The notes: a model not told the origin generated them from the sequence alone. A stretch of 64,000 bases of DNA from Albimonas donghaensis (GCF_900106695.1 NZ_FNMZ01000001.1:682001-746000); one strand, 5' to 3'. Counted from the first letter of the stretch, positions 38,575-48,200 are shown. A program made the numbers and translations.

Positions 38575-39550
38575 GCGGAGGCGAAAGCGCCGCGGGGGCG
38601 GGGGGCGGCCCCGACTGCCGAAACGAGGCGGAAGGCGGGTTCTCTTGGCTGTCGCGGGGGGTGTCGGCGCTTCCGGCCGAAGACATGGGGGCCGGAGCCC
38701 CCTTCAACATGCCGCGTGAGGCCGACGTCCGAAGGAAGACGCCAGGCCCCCCGCCCATATCAGACAGGCCGAAGGCCGCGTCGCCCGTCCGTCTCCGTCG
38801 CCCCGTCGCCCTGGGGCAGTCCGCGGGCGCGACGGCTGTCGCGTGATCCGCCGCATCGGCTTGGCTCCGCGCATTGGCTGCCCCTGGAAGGACGCGCCGG
38901 CGTGCTGCGCCCCGCGCCGGAGGCGCCGAGGGTCGAGGCGAGGCATCCGAGCGCGCATCGCCCGGCGATCGGCGGAAAAGGGGGGGCGAAGTTCAGGCCA
39001 TCGCCCGTTTCCGCGTCCCGGTCATCGCGGCGAGACGCCGGCGTTGGGGATGCGGAGCGCGACGGGACCGCCCTGCGCCGTAGCCCGGTCGCAGGCGGCT
39101 CGCCGTCCAGGATGGTCGGCGCTTCGAGCCGCAGGCGCGAACATTTCTTTCAAACCCCGCATCTGTAGGGGGCGGAAGGTCATCGAACGCGGCTGCTACC
39201 GGCTCGGGGACCGGCGACGTGCCGCCGCCTCCTTGCGGGGCGCGAGGCCCGGCCTCAGGGCGCCCGGCGTCGGGGCGATCTGCCTGCGGCGGGCTTCGGT
39301 TCGAGCCCTGGGGACCGGCGTCGATCACCATGCGCGCCCGTCGCGAGGATTTTCCGCCGGCTCGCCGCGGCACGCATCCGGGGAGGGGCGGGCGGAGAGG
39401 GTAGGCGCACGACCCGCCGTCGCCGCCGAGGCCGTGTCGCGACCGGGCAGGCTTGCCCGTCCACGCCGGTCGCGTCCTGCCCGCGACTGCGGATCGCTAG
39501 GTGCGCGCGTTGCCGCATGTTTTTCGGCGCGCGGTCATCTCTGGGTGAGC

Positions 39551-39564
39551 TTGACTGCGGTCAA
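39551..39564. promoter_or_regulatory. FNR/CRP-family-type palindrome TTGAC-N4-GTCAA
   Basis: TTGACTGCGGTCAA is a perfect 5-bp inverted repeat with a 4-bp spacer. It closely follows the FnrL/Dnr-type consensus of alphaproteobacteria (TTGAT-N4-ATCAA and TTGAC variants). No called gene starts nearby: the receiver gene's start is at 40312, reading toward the site. It may serve an unannotated transcript or be coincidental. Confidence 0.45.
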
Positions 39565-39829
39565 GCAGGGCTGCGCCGTTGGGGCTGGCGGTTGTGGGGC
39601 ACATGCCGAGCCCGCAGGCACGACTTCCGCCTGGGCCGCTTTTGACGCAGCCGCCGCGCAGTCGCCTCGGTCCGCTGCTCGGGCCGCCGCCGCTGCCGCG
39701 CGTCCGGAAGCCGGGGACCGGAGATGCGCCGGGGGTCTCGGCCCGTCTGGATTGATTTGCCGTGCGCCGGACGGTTTGCCCTGCGCCGAAAGCTTATCCC
39801 GTGACCCGGGCGGTTCGCCCTGAGCGGGG

Positions 39830-39867
39830 CGAATGACCGTGCGCAGGGGGAATGACCGCGCGCAGGG
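39830..39867. repeat. 2 x 19-bp tandem repeat
   Basis: Two adjacent copies of a GAATGACCGYGCGCAGGG unit lie just past the response-regulator stop (39923). Related degenerate 'TTYGCCCTGMGC' motifs precede it from about 39770. Confidence 0.7.
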
Positions 39868-39922
39868 AGGCGCCCCGGCTTGCGTCCGGCCCATCCCCAC
39901 CGGGCCACCGCGGCCGGGAGGT

Positions 39923-40312
39923 TCAGGCCAGGGGAGGGCCGCCCGGCGATGCCGAACGCAGGCGGTAGTGATCGACCAGGGCCGCCACTTCCTCGAAGTT
40001 TTCGGACTTGTGGAAGAAGGCGGTGACGTTGTCGTTCCGGCTGAACAGGTCCGAAAGCGCCAGGTTGGTGCGCCCGCTGACCACCACCACCGGCAGCGAC
40101 GGATCGCGGGTCGCGGCCAGGGCGATCAGGTCGAGCCCGTCGCCATCCGGCAGGCCGAGATCCGCCAGCATCAGGCCGAACCGCTCCGAGTTCAGGGACA
40201 ACTCCCCCTCCGCCTGGCTGTAGGCGAGCGTCGTCTCCATCCCCAGGTCCCCAAGCACCTGTCGCCAACGTTCGGCGACGAGCTGGTCATCCTCCACGAT
40301 CAGGCAACGCAT
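39923..40312 (-). CDS. Stand-alone response-regulator receiver protein
   Basis: A 129-residue single REC domain: acidic pocket VEDD near residue 7, phospho-acceptor Asp in LMLADLGLPDGDG, Ser/Thr in VVVSGRTN and the conserved Lys in FFHKSENFEE. There is no output domain, so it probably acts by protein contact, as CheY or DivK do. No histidine kinase gene is adjacent. The leader at 40313-40449 is short and AT-richer than its surroundings. It could serve motility, cell cycle or stress phosphorelay; this cannot be decided. Confidence 0.88.
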   Translation of the reverse strand: MRCLIVEDDQLVAERWRQVLGDLGMETTLAYSQAEGELSLNSERFGLMLADLGLPDGDGLDLIALAATRDPSLPVVVVSGRTNLALSDLFSRNDNVTAFFHKSENFEEVAALVDHYRLRSASPGGPPLA

Positions 40313-40449
40313 CTCACGATCCCCTTCGGCTGGCCCCTCCGGCTGGTGAAGCGGAGATCATTTTCCGACGGAAACCTTTCCAGATCGTTATGCGAACCGG
40401 TTAAGCCCCGCGGACCGGCGCGCCCGCCGCGCCCGCCGCGACCCGGAGT

Positions 40450-41694
40450 TCAGGCCTCCAGCCGGGCCGCCGCGGCCGCCCCGGCATGGCGGCCGGTGGC
40501 GAGGCAGGCGGTCAGCAACTGGCCGCCGGTCGGCGCCTCCCAGTCCAGCATCTCGCCCGCGCAGAACACGCCGGGAACCGCGCGCAGCATCAGGCCTTCG
40601 TCCAGCGCCGCGCGCCGCACGCCTCCCGCCACCGAAATCGCCTCGTCCAGCGGCCGCGGGCCGTCATGGGGCACGGGCAGCGCCTTGAGCAGGCGGGCCA
40701 GCGCCAGCGGGTCGGCGGGCGGCGGCTCGCCCCCCGGACCGCGGCCGAATTCCAGCGCCAGCCCGCGCCGCGCCGGGTCCATCTTCAGCGTCTTGCGCAA
40801 CCGGTTGACCAGGCTCTCGCCCCGGCGGGCGTTGGCGAGGCGGCGGGCGATCTCGGGCGGTTCCAGATCGGGGAAAAGGTCCAGCGCCAGCGGCGCGCCC
40901 TCCCGCAAGGCGCGGGCGACGGCGTAGATCCCGCCCCCCTCGATCCCGCGGGCGGATATGGCGAATTCCCCGCGCGCGCGAACCCCGCCGGCGATCAGGC
41001 GCACGTTCTTGACCGGGGCGCCGAACAGCGGCGCCATCCGGTCGGACCACGCCACCCGGAACCCCATGTTGGCGGGCTGGAAGGGCGCCAGCGCCACCCC
41101 CCGCGCCGCCAGCCAGGGCGCCCAGGCCCCGTCGGAGCCGAGCCGCGCCCAGCTCGCCCCCCCCAGCGCCAGAACGGTGACGGAGGGGGCGCGGGTCGCG
41201 GGGCCTTCGGGGGTGGCGAAGCGCAGGGCCCCGGCCTCGGCCCCATCCTCGGCCCAGCCCTCCCAGCGCCAGCCGGTGCGCAGGACCGTCCCCGCCGCGC
41301 CCAGCCGCGCCAGCCAGGCCCGCAGCAGGGGAGAGGCCTTCATCGCCCGCGGGAACACCCGGCCGGAGCTGCCCTCGAACGTCTCCTGGCCGAGCCCCTC
41401 GGCCCAGGCGCGGATCTCGGCCGGTCCGAAGGCGTCGAGCATGGGGGCGAGCCAGGGCGCCGCCTCCGCATAGGTTTCGCGCAGGCGATCCGCGGGCGCG
41501 GCGTTGGTGAGGTTGAGGCCGGAGCGCCCGGCCATCAGCAGTTTGCGCCCGGCGGAGGGCTTGGCCTCGACGATCTCGACCCGGTGGCCGCGGGCGCAGA
41601 GCGTCTCGGCCGCCATCAGCCCGGCGGGGCCGGCGCCGACGATCAGCGCGGGGGCGGGATCGGAATCGGGAGAAGGGGTCGCGAGGTCGGTCAT
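40450..41694 (-). CDS. TIGR03862-type NAD(P)/FAD-dependent oxidoreductase (BaiN/HI0933-like)
   Basis: A 414-residue flavoprotein with a dinucleotide-binding motif ALIVGAGPAGLMAAETL and the family motif GRKLLMAGRSGLNLTN. The C-terminal FAD region reads GVFCAGEMLDWEAPTGGQLLTACLATGRHAG. This group is widespread in bacteria and its physiological role is unsettled; relatives include BaiN. The start at 41694 gives the expected N-terminus; longer readings upstream are low complexity. Monocistronic, with the receiver gene downstream after 137 bp. Confidence 0.9.
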   Translation of the reverse strand: MTDLATPSPDSDPAPALIVGAGPAGLMAAETLCARGHRVEIVEAKPSAGRKLLMAGRSGLNLTNAAPADRLRETYAEAAPWLAPMLDAFGPAEIRAWAEGLGQETFEGSSGRVFPRAMKASPLLRAWLARLGAAGTVLRTGWRWEGWAEDGAEAGALRFATPEGPATRAPSVTVLALGGASWARLGSDGAWAPWLAARGVALAPFQPANMGFRVAWSDRMAPLFGAPVKNVRLIAGGVRARGEFAISARGIEGGGIYAVARALREGAPLALDLFPDLEPPEIARRLANARRGESLVNRLRKTLKMDPARRGLALEFGRGPGGEPPPADPLALARLLKALPVPHDGPRPLDEAISVAGGVRRAALDEGLMLRAVPGVFCAGEMLDWEAPTGGQLLTACLATGRHAGAAAAARLEA

Positions 41695-42079
41695 GGGGCG
41701 CGGGCTCCGGCTGGGACGGGTCCGTCCTCGCACCGGCGGCGGCGGCGGGCAAGGGTGGCGCGCAACGCAGGCCGCCCCGATCCGCCGGCGATCCCCGATC
41801 GCCGCGATGTCGAGGGGGCGCAGGCCGGGGGGCGTCTCGTCACAGGCGGCGTCGAGCAGGGGGCGGGGCGTCGCCGCCCCGCGATCCCGACCACGATCAA
41901 CCGCGGGACCGGCGATCCGGCGTCGGGCTGACGGCGGGTCGGCTCCGGAACAGGATTGTCCGCATCGCTTTCCGCCGTCTCGCCCCGCCATCTTGTTCAC
42001 GCCGGGTCTGAAGCGTCACGCGGCGGGGCCGGGTTTCCGTCTTGCGGGGAGGGCGCCGCCCGCTCCCGCGCGCGCCGTT
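41695..42079. other. Gene-free stretch between amidohydrolase and flavoprotein genes
   Basis: 385 bp without a gene; both flanking genes are on the minus strand. Nothing was recognised beyond GC-rich DNA. The flavoprotein promoter should be here. Confidence 0.55.
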
Positions 42080-43240
42080 TCAGTCCCCGTGCCACCAGCG
42101 GCCGGCGATCACCACCCCGGCGGGGCGCAGCATCCGGTCCCCGGTCTCCACCGCCCCGCGCACGTCGGCGAGCGGGAACGCCCCGGCCTCGACCGTGAGG
42201 ATCGAGGCGTCGCCCGCCGCGCCCTCCCGGAAGGTCCCCAGATCCTCGCGCCCCAGGGCCTTCGCGGGTTCGAGGGTCGACCGCGCGATGACCTCCGGCA
42301 CGTCCATGCCCAGCACCAGGAACTTGGACATGGTGACCAGCTGATCGTAGGCGGGCCCGTTGATGCAGAAGGCGTGCACGTCGGAGGAGATTACGTCCGG
42401 CGGGAACCCCGCCGCCATCATCCCCCGCGCGGTCTTCCAGCCGAATGAGCCCATGCCGTGGCCGATGTCGAAGATCACCCCGCGCTCCCGCGCCGCCAGC
42501 ACGGCGGGCTTGACCCGGCCCCGGCCGTCGATGGGGGCGTTGGGGAAGGGGCGGTAGCAGTGGGTCAGCACGTCGCCCGGACGCAGGCGGGCGATGACAT
42601 CCTCGTAGGAGGGCGGCGGCTCGTCGATATGGCACATGATCGGCACGTCGATCTCGTTCGCCACTTCCAGCGCCACGATCAGCGGATCGATCCCCGACGG
42701 TCCCGACGCGTGCCGCCCGATCCGCACCTTCACCCCCACGATCACGTCGCGGTTGGCCTCGATCACCGCCGCGCATTCCCGCGCCGCCATCAGGCGCATG
42801 TCATGGCTCTCGCCCACCATGATGCCGGTGTCGAAGCCGTAGATGCCGGCGAAGGAGACATGCAGATAGGCGAGGATGCGGGTCTGAGACGGCGCGATCA
42901 CATGTTTGCGGAAGCCCGCGAAATTGCCCGGCCCGGCGCTGCCGGTGTCGATGCAGGTGGTGACGGCGCATTGGCGGGCATAGGCCTCGGCGTCGACCCC
43001 CAGCGAGGTGCCGCCCCAGTAGACATGGGTATGCAGGTCGATGAGGCCCGGGCACACGATCCGGCCGGCCATGTCGCGGATCTCCGATCCCGTCAGCCCG
43101 TCGCCGAGCCCGGAGACGCGCCCGCCCGAGAAGGCGACGTCGGTCACCCGGTCGATCCCCTGCGAAGGGTCAATGACGCGGCCGCCCTTGAGCACGAGGT
43201 CATGGGTCGCGGTTTCGGCGCTCATGGGGGCCTGGGTCAT
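42080..43240 (-). CDS. Amidohydrolase/deacetylase-family metallohydrolase
   Basis: A 386-residue amidohydrolase-superfamily enzyme. The metal motif is PGLIDLHTHVYWG, followed by the region GVKVRIGRH with the bridging Lys position, metal His residues in PIMCHIDEPP and LTHCYRPFPN, and SSDVHAFCINGP for the catalytic Asp. It resembles the EF_0837/AHA_3915 group, where members act as N-acyl-amino acid deacetylases or related enzymes. It begins DLVLKGGRVIDPSQGIDRV. The nearest gene upstream, a dehydrogenase, is 551 bp away across repeat DNA. Confidence 0.87.
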   Translation of the reverse strand: MTQAPMSAETATHDLVLKGGRVIDPSQGIDRVTDVAFSGGRVSGLGDGLTGSEIRDMAGRIVCPGLIDLHTHVYWGGTSLGVDAEAYARQCAVTTCIDTGSAGPGNFAGFRKHVIAPSQTRILAYLHVSFAGIYGFDTGIMVGESHDMRLMAARECAAVIEANRDVIVGVKVRIGRHASGPSGIDPLIVALEVANEIDVPIMCHIDEPPPSYEDVIARLRPGDVLTHCYRPFPNAPIDGRGRVKPAVLAARERGVIFDIGHGMGSFGWKTARGMMAAGFPPDVISSDVHAFCINGPAYDQLVTMSKFLVLGMDVPEVIARSTLEPAKALGREDLGTFREGAAGDASILTVEAGAFPLADVRGAVETGDRMLRPAGVVIAGRWWHGD

Positions 43241-43791
43241 GGGCGCGCCTCGCGGGCGGAGCGGGGGGCGTGGGCGGTCGGTTCGGGCATCGGGGCGGCT
43301 CCTGGCGGGGGCGGCCGGAGCGGCGCGGGCGGGGCGGCGTCCGGATGGCGGCGGAGAGGGATCGGCGTCCGGACGGCGGCGGAGAGGGATCGGCGTCCGG
43401 ACGGCGGCGGAGAGGGATCGGCGTCCGGAGGCAGAGTGTCCGCCGGCGCAGCGCGACGCAAGCGGGAGGGCCGGCCGGCTGGCGGGGCTCGCGCTCTCGG
43501 ATCGCGATGACGGCGCCCGCGCCTCCATCCGAAAATTCGCGGAGCGGGCCGAGGTTTTCGACCCCGCCGTCATCCGCTTTCGCCGGGCGCCGGGCTGCGC
43601 GAGTTCAAGCCGGCCTCGCTCATGTCCGGGCAAGCAGGGGTCCATGTTCCCCGACCCGACCCGGCGCGACGTCCATGCCGACGGCGGACCCAGCGCATGG
43701 CGGCCGCGCCGCCGCGGGCAGCATGGCGCCCCCCGCACACGCCCCGCCGCGCCTCACGCGGCGCAGGGGCGGCTCGCAAGGCGCGCCGGGG
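43241..43791. other. Gene-free stretch with 28-bp direct repeats
   Basis: 551 bp between the 2-hydroxyacid dehydrogenase end and the amidohydrolase start, both on the minus strand. It contains the 28-bp repeat array and otherwise no gene. Confidence 0.6.
43336..43429. repeat. 28-bp direct-repeat array, 3.4 copies
   Basis: Units at 43336-43363, 43364-43391 and 43392-43419, plus a 10-bp partial at 43420-43429. The unit begins GGCGTCCGGAYGGCGGCGGA and ends GAGAGGGATC; only one position (T or C) differs. It sits 95-190 bp upstream of the amidohydrolase start. Head-to-tail without spacers, so it is not a CRISPR. Confidence 0.92.
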
Positions 43792-44739
43792 TCAGGCGAC
43801 GGGGGAGATCAGCGGCGCGCCGTTGAAATGGGCGACGAGATTGTCGACCACCATCCGGGCCATGGCGTCCCGCGTCTCCACCGTGCCGCTGCCATGATGG
43901 GGCGAGAGCGCGACATTGGGCAGGGCGAGCAGGGCCGGGTCGGGCGCGGGCTCGGCCGCGAAAACGTCGAGCCCGGCGGCGCCGAGCGCGCCGCTCGCCA
44001 GCGCCTCGATCATGGCGGGCTCGTCCACCACGCTGCCGCGGGAGATGTTGACCAGCGTGCCTCCGGGCCCCAGCGCGCGGATGACGGGCGCGGAGACGAG
44101 GCCCCGCGTCCCCGCCCCGCCCGGCGTCGCCACCACCAGCGCGTCGGCCCAGCCGGCCAGCGCCTCGGCGTCGGGGAGGCGGGCGTAGGGGACGTCGCGC
44201 GGAGCGCGGGCGACATAGCCGATCTCCATCCGGAACGCCTCGGCCCGCGCGGCGATGGCCTGGCCGATGCGCCCGAGGCCGAGAATGCCGAGCCGCTTGC
44301 CGGTCAGCGTCGGGGTCAGCGGAAACATCCCCTCCCGCGCCCAGGCGCCGGAGCGGACATGGGCGTCGCCCTCCACCAGCCGCCGCCGCGCCATCAGCAG
44401 CAGGGCCATCGCCATGTCCGCCACGTCGTCGGTCAGCACGTCGGGCGTGTTGGTCACCGCGATCCCCCGCGCCCGGCAGGCGGCGAGGTCGAGCTTCTCG
44501 GTCCCGACCGCGGAGCAGGCCACGATCTCCAGCCCCGGCAGGCGGTCGATGATATCGCGCCCCAGGCCCCGGCCGCCGGTGGTGACCACGGCGCGGATGC
44601 GCGGGGCTATGGCGTCGAGCAGGGCGTCCGGGTCCTCGGCCCGGTCATGGCGGTGGAGGGCGAACAGCGTCTCCAGCCGCGCCATCTGGCCGGGGCGCAG
44701 GGCGGAGACCACAAGCACGTCGGGGCGGGGTTCGGTCAT
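43792..44739 (-). CDS. D-isomer-specific 2-hydroxyacid dehydrogenase
   Basis: A 315-residue dehydrogenase. The NAD(P)-binding GLGRIGQAIAARAEAF motif is central, and the catalytic Arg (NISRGSVVDEPAM), Glu (FAAEPAPDP) and His (LSPHHGSGT) are all present. It reduces a 2-keto acid such as glyoxylate or hydroxypyruvate; the exact substrate is not readable. An AEC transporter gene lies immediately upstream on the same strand (17 bp). The pair is probably one operon, perhaps importing or exporting the hydroxy/keto acid. Confidence 0.92.
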   Translation of the reverse strand: MTEPRPDVLVVSALRPGQMARLETLFALHRHDRAEDPDALLDAIAPRIRAVVTTGGRGLGRDIIDRLPGLEIVACSAVGTEKLDLAACRARGIAVTNTPDVLTDDVADMAMALLLMARRRLVEGDAHVRSGAWAREGMFPLTPTLTGKRLGILGLGRIGQAIAARAEAFRMEIGYVARAPRDVPYARLPDAEALAGWADALVVATPGGAGTRGLVSAPVIRALGPGGTLVNISRGSVVDEPAMIEALASGALGAAGLDVFAAEPAPDPALLALPNVALSPHHGSGTVETRDAMARMVVDNLVAHFNGAPLISPVA

Positions 44740-44756
44740 CGTGTTCTCCTGCGGGA

Positions 44757-45710
44757 TCAGCCGAAGATCGCCTGCGCGGCCAGCATGGCCAGCGGCACGG
44801 TCAGGGCGGCGACGACGGTCTGGGTGGCGACGAGGCTGGCCATGAGCGGCGCGTCGCCCCCCATCTGGCGCGCCATGACATAGGAGGAGGAGGCGGTGGG
44901 CAGCGCATTGAACAGCACCGCCAGCAGCGCCACCTCGCCGTCGAGCCCGGCGATCAGGCAGGCTCCGGCGGTCAGGGTGGGCATGGCCGCGAACTTGGCG
45001 AGGGAGGCGATGGCGAAGAGCCGGGGCGCGCGGCCCAGCGTCTCCCGGTCCAGGGCCGCGCCGACGCAGAGCAGCCCCAGCGGCAGCGCCGCCTGGCCGA
45101 GCGCCCTGGCGAAGCCCTCGATCCCCGGCGGCAGGCCCAGGTGAAAGGCGTGCAGGGTGATGCCCAGGACGCAGGCGAGGATCAGCGGATTGCGGGCCAG
45201 CGCCTTCAGCGCGTGGGTCAGCCCGGCGCCGGTCCCGCCCTCGGGTCCGGTCCCGGCGGGGACGTAGCGGGCGAAGACCAGCACGCAGAGCACGTTGGCG
45301 GTGGGCACGATGGTGGCGATGGCGATGGCCGAGAGCGCGGCGGCCTGCGGGCCGAACAGCGCCAGCGCCGCGGTGACGCCCACATAGTTGTTGAACCGCA
45401 CCCCGGCCTGGAAGACCGAGGTGAAGGCCCGGGGCTCGATCCCCAGCGGGCGGCGCAACAGGGCCAGCGCCGCGCCGGTGACCAGGATCGGCCCGGCCAG
45501 CGCGAAGACCAGTCCGCCGATCGCGACCTCGGACAGGTCGGCCATGGCCAGCCCGTGCACGATCAGCGCGGGGAGCAGCACGAAATAGGCGAGCTTCTCC
45601 GCCGGGCCCCAGAATTCCGCCGGCAGAAGGCCGGTGCGGTGGCGCAGGACATGGCCCAGCCCGATCAGCAGCGCCGTGGGCGCCAGCGCGATCAGCAGCG
45701 CGCCGATCAT
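44757..45710 (-). CDS. AEC-family transporter
   Basis: A 317-residue membrane protein with about ten hydrophobic segments. AEC-type motifs include VFQAGVRFNNYVGVTAALALFG and the C-terminal NALPTASSSYVMARQMGG. Likely substrates are organic acids. The start was placed at 45710, where the first helix begins (MIGALLIALAPTALLIGLG); the in-frame extension is Arg-rich and unlikely. It lies 17 bp upstream of the 2-hydroxyacid dehydrogenase gene, suggesting joint function. Only distantly similar to the other AEC carrier at 32941. Confidence 0.88.
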   Translation of the reverse strand: MIGALLIALAPTALLIGLGHVLRHRTGLLPAEFWGPAEKLAYFVLLPALIVHGLAMADLSEVAIGGLVFALAGPILVTGAALALLRRPLGIEPRAFTSVFQAGVRFNNYVGVTAALALFGPQAAALSAIAIATIVPTANVLCVLVFARYVPAGTGPEGGTGAGLTHALKALARNPLILACVLGITLHAFHLGLPPGIEGFARALGQAALPLGLLCVGAALDRETLGRAPRLFAIASLAKFAAMPTLTAGACLIAGLDGEVALLAVLFNALPTASSSYVMARQMGGDAPLMASLVATQTVVAALTVPLAMLAAQAIFG

Positions 45711-46022
45711 GCCGGGCGCGCGGGCGCGGCGCGGAACTCGGGCGCGGTCATGCAGGCGTCCCCCGGAAAGGGCTGTCGCGGCCTTGGCGGCGCGCGGAAC
45801 GGCGCGTCGCGCCGCTTGAAACGGGCGTGCAGGCTTGATGGCCCCGCGGCGGGGCGATTGCAAGCATCGGGCGCGGGGAACGGGAAGGCCGCGCCCGCCC
45901 GCCTGCCGCGCGGACCCGCGCCGCGTCGCGCGAAACGGCGACGCATCACCCCGCTGATCTTCTTCAGCGAAGCGCGGATGTCAGGTCAGGGACGACCGGG
46001 AGCGGCGTAGGGGAGGGGGGCG
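45711..46022. other. Gene-free stretch between AEC gene and tRNA-Phe
   Basis: 312 bp holding the AEC promoter side and the 3' flank of the tRNA. No gene was seen. Confidence 0.55.
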
Positions 46023-46098
46023 TGGTGCCCGGGGGCGGATTCGAACCACCGACACGCGAATTTTCAATCCGCTGCTCTACCAACTGAGCTACCCGGGC
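46023..46098 (-). tRNA. tRNA-Phe (GAA)
   Basis: 76 nt including an encoded 3' CCA. The acceptor stem is GCCCGGG / CCCGGGC (46092-46098 with 46027-46033) with discriminator A. The D-arm begins TAGCTCAGTTGGTAGAGC. The anticodon loop TTGAAAA gives anticodon GAA and the T-loop is GGTTCGAATCC. All arms pair well. It is downstream of the yacG gene on the same strand. Confidence 0.97.
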
Positions 46099-46258
46099 GA
46101 AGCGCCGTCGACCGGCGCTGGGGGGTTATTATTGGAACCGCGCGGGGCTGACAAGAGGGGGCCGCGCGGGTTTTTCGCCTGACCTAGCGACCCGCGCGCG
46201 CAGGCCGGTCGAGGGCGGCGGCGAGGCGGGCTCGGCCCTCTCCGCGCCCGCCGCTTCT

Positions 46259-46462
46259 TCAATCGCTTTCCCGGCCGCTGTCCCGGCCGCTGTCCCGGCT
46301 CGGATCCCGCGCGTAGTCCTCGGCGTCGGGGGCGTCGTCCTCTTCCGCCGGGATCGCGTATTTGCCGTTGAGCCAGTTGCCGAGATCGAGATCCGCGCAG
46401 CGCTTGGAGCAGAACGGACGGTAGGCGGTCACGGTCGGGCGCTTGCACATCGGGCAGGGCAT
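46259..46462 (-). CDS. yacG: DNA gyrase inhibitor YacG
   Basis: A 67-residue zinc protein with Cys3, Cys6, Cys18 and Cys22 (PCPMCKRP ... PFCSKRCADLDL). YacG inhibits gyrase in E. coli by binding GyrB. The tail after NWLNGKYAIPAEEDD is acidic and ends in a repetitive DSGRDSGRESD. It follows the RNase E/G gene on the same strand by 50 bp, as in related genomes. The C-terminal repeat is coded by 12-bp units (TCCCGGCCGCTG at 46271 onward). Confidence 0.93.
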   Translation of the reverse strand: MPCPMCKRPTVTAYRPFCSKRCADLDLGNWLNGKYAIPAEEDDAPDAEDYARDPSRDSGRDSGRESD

Positions 46463-46512
46463 GGCGCTTTTCTCCTGTCGCGGCGACGGCGGGGGATGGG
46501 CGGGGGGGCCGC

Positions 46513-47604
46513 TCAGGGCGCGGGGATGCCGCGGGGCAGAAGCTCGGTCAGCGGCCGACGCTCCCGCCGGCGGGTGAGCTCCATATGGCCGAGGCCCGTC
46601 CAGCCGACCATCTGGGTGTCGATCGGGTCTTCCTTCAGCGCCTTGCGCAGCGCCGCCTCCGCCTGCTTGCGGTCGCGTTTCGACAGCGGCGCGAAGTCCA
46701 CGACCACCTGGCCGGCGAGGCCCCGAAGGCGCAGCTGGCGGGGCAGGTCGGCGATGGCGGCGAGATTGGCCTTCAGCCCGGTCGCGGTGGTGAAGTCGCC
46801 GGCGGTGTTCACGTCCACCGCCACCAGGGCCGATGTCGCCTCGACCATCATCCACGCCTCTCCGACCAGGGGCACGCGGGGGGAGAACAGCGCCTCCACC
46901 TGCTCCAGCACGCCGAGATCGTCCCACAGCTTCAGGTCGCCGCGCTGCACGTCGTCGGGCTCGGGCTCCACCCAGTCGCGCCAGGCGCGGGTCTCGGCGT
47001 CGGGGGCGGCCACGACTTCGCCCGGCGGGCCGCCCTCGGCCTCCGCCGCGCGGGCGGCGTTGAGCAGGGCGGCGAGCGCGGCCACGTCCTCGGCCACCGC
47101 ATCCGGGTCCACGAAGGCGGCGGCGGAGCGCAGGATGGCGCCGGGCGCGTGCTCGCCGGTCAGCCCGGCTTCGTCCAGCGCGTCGCGGGCGATGACGCGC
47201 AGGCGCGCGGCCTCGTCCTCGTCGCGGACCTTGCGGGCGACGTTGATGCCCGGCGCATGGGGGGTGAGGATGGCGTAGCGGCCCTTGAACAGCGGCTCGT
47301 CGGTCACCGGCGTGGCCTTGCCGGGCTCCGCATGGCGGGCGACCTGGACCAGCAGCCGGTCGCCCGCTTTGGTCTTGCGCGGCGACTTCAGAAAGCCCTC
47401 GCGCCCGTCGCCGAGGTCGAGGAAGGAGGCGCCCAGCGCATCCACCCGCCGGTCCACGCGGGCGTAATGCACCGCCTCCAGCCGCGGCGAGGCGTCGGCC
47501 TCGGGCGCGTCGACCAGCAGGTCGGTCAGCCGCCCGTCATCGAGGCAGGCGGCCATGGAGGGCATCCCCTCCTGCTCCAGCAGCGCGATCAGGCGGCCTT
47601 TCAT
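46513..47604 (-). CDS. Ribonuclease E/G-family protein
   Basis: A 363-residue RNase E/G-like protein. It has [19 protein letters not shown], then the catalytic magnesium motif [11 protein letters not shown] and [17 protein letters not shown]. It is shorter than RNase E and lacks the C-terminal Zn-link and scaffold. This compact form is typical beside maf and yacG in Rhodobacterales. It probably processes RNA but may be partly degenerate. Its start overlaps the maf stop by 4 nt. Confidence 0.9.
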   Translation of the reverse strand: MKGRLIALLEQEGMPSMAACLDDGRLTDLLVDAPEADASPRLEAVHYARVDRRVDALGASFLDLGDGREGFLKSPRKTKAGDRLLVQVARHAEPGKATPVTDEPLFKGRYAILTPHAPGINVARKVRDEDEAARLRVIARDALDEAGLTGEHAPGAILRSAAAFVDPDAVAEDVAALAALLNAARAAEAEGGPPGEVVAAPDAETRAWRDWVEPEPDDVQRGDLKLWDDLGVLEQVEALFSPRVPLVGEAWMMVEATSALVAVDVNTAGDFTTATGLKANLAAIADLPRQLRLRGLAGQVVVDFAPLSKRDRKQAEAALRKALKEDPIDTQMVGWTGLGHMELTRRRERRPLTELLPRGIPAP

Positions 47605-48200
47605 GCGGGCGATCCTTCATAGGTCACGGTGAGGCCGGCGCCGGCGAGCAGCCCGGCGGTCTCGGTCAGGGGCAGGCCCACGACATTGGTGTAGCTGCCG
47701 TTGATGGCGGGCACGAAGGCGGCGCCGATGCCCTGGATGGCGTAGCCGCCGGCCTTGCCCCGCCATTCGCCGGAGCGGAGATAGGCCGAGATCTCGGCGT
47801 CCGACAGGCGCTTGAAGCGAACCTGCGTCTCCACCAGCCGGGTCCATTCCCGGTCGCCGAGCCTGAGCGCGACCCCGGTGGCGACCCGGTGACGGCGCCC
47901 GGAAAGCAGGGTGAGGAAGGCATGCGCCTCGGCCTCGTTCTCCGGCTTGCCGAGGATGCGGCGCCCGGCCGCGACCACCGTGTCGGCGGCGAGCACCAGG
48001 GCGCCCGTCGCCTCGGGCCGGGCGGCGACCGCGGCGGCCTTCTCACGGGCGAGCCGCTGGGCGTAGGGGCGCGGCAGCTCGGTCCGGCGCGGGGTCTCGT
48101 CGATATCGGCGGGCAGGACCGCGTCGGGGACAACGCCGATCGAGGCCAGCAGATCGCGGCGGCGCGGCGAGGCGGAGGCGAGCACGAGGCGCAGGGTCAT
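47601..48200 (-). CDS. maf: Maf-like nucleoside triphosphate pyrophosphatase
   Basis: A 199-residue Maf protein with [16 protein letters not shown] at the N-terminus, DIDETPR, and [17 protein letters not shown]. The ending [15 protein letters not shown] is the conserved signature. Maf proteins hydrolyse non-canonical or UTP/dTTP nucleotides and affect septum formation. It sits between infA and the RNase E/G gene with a 4-nt stop/start overlap on the downstream side. This order is conserved in alphaproteobacteria. Confidence 0.94.
   Translation of the reverse strand: MTLRLVLASASPRRRDLLASIGVVPDAVLPADIDETPRRTELPRPYAQRLAREKAAAVAARPEATGALVLAADTVVAAGRRILGKPENEAEAHAFLTLLSGRRHRVATGVALRLGDREWTRLVETQVRFKRLSDAEISAYLRSGEWRGKAGGYAIQGIGAAFVPAINGSYTNVVGLPLTETAGLLAGAGLTVTYEGSPA

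Larger units (their letters stand above)
38575..39922. other. 1.35-kb gene-free region with FNR-type palindrome and repeats
   Basis: The largest stretch without a recognisable gene. Long frames are present on both strands, but their products are Arg/Ala/Pro-rich with no family resemblance. It contains TTGAC-TGCG-GTCAA at 39551-39564 and a 2 x 19-bp repeat at about 39830-39867. A decayed gene, a small RNA or an unrecognised small ORF cannot be excluded. Confidence 0.55.

Noticed and set aside
39285-39312. tRNA T-arm-like GGTTCGAGCCC
   Set aside because: No matching acceptor, D or anticodon arms upstream; the T-loop geometry is also wrong.
38843-39823. 326-residue open frame in the 1.35-kb gap
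   Set aside because: Arg-rich, no recognisable domain, no ribosome-binding site. Treated as chance reading frame.
43336-43429. Possible CRISPR
   Set aside because: 28-bp units are directly adjacent with no spacers and no cas genes are present.
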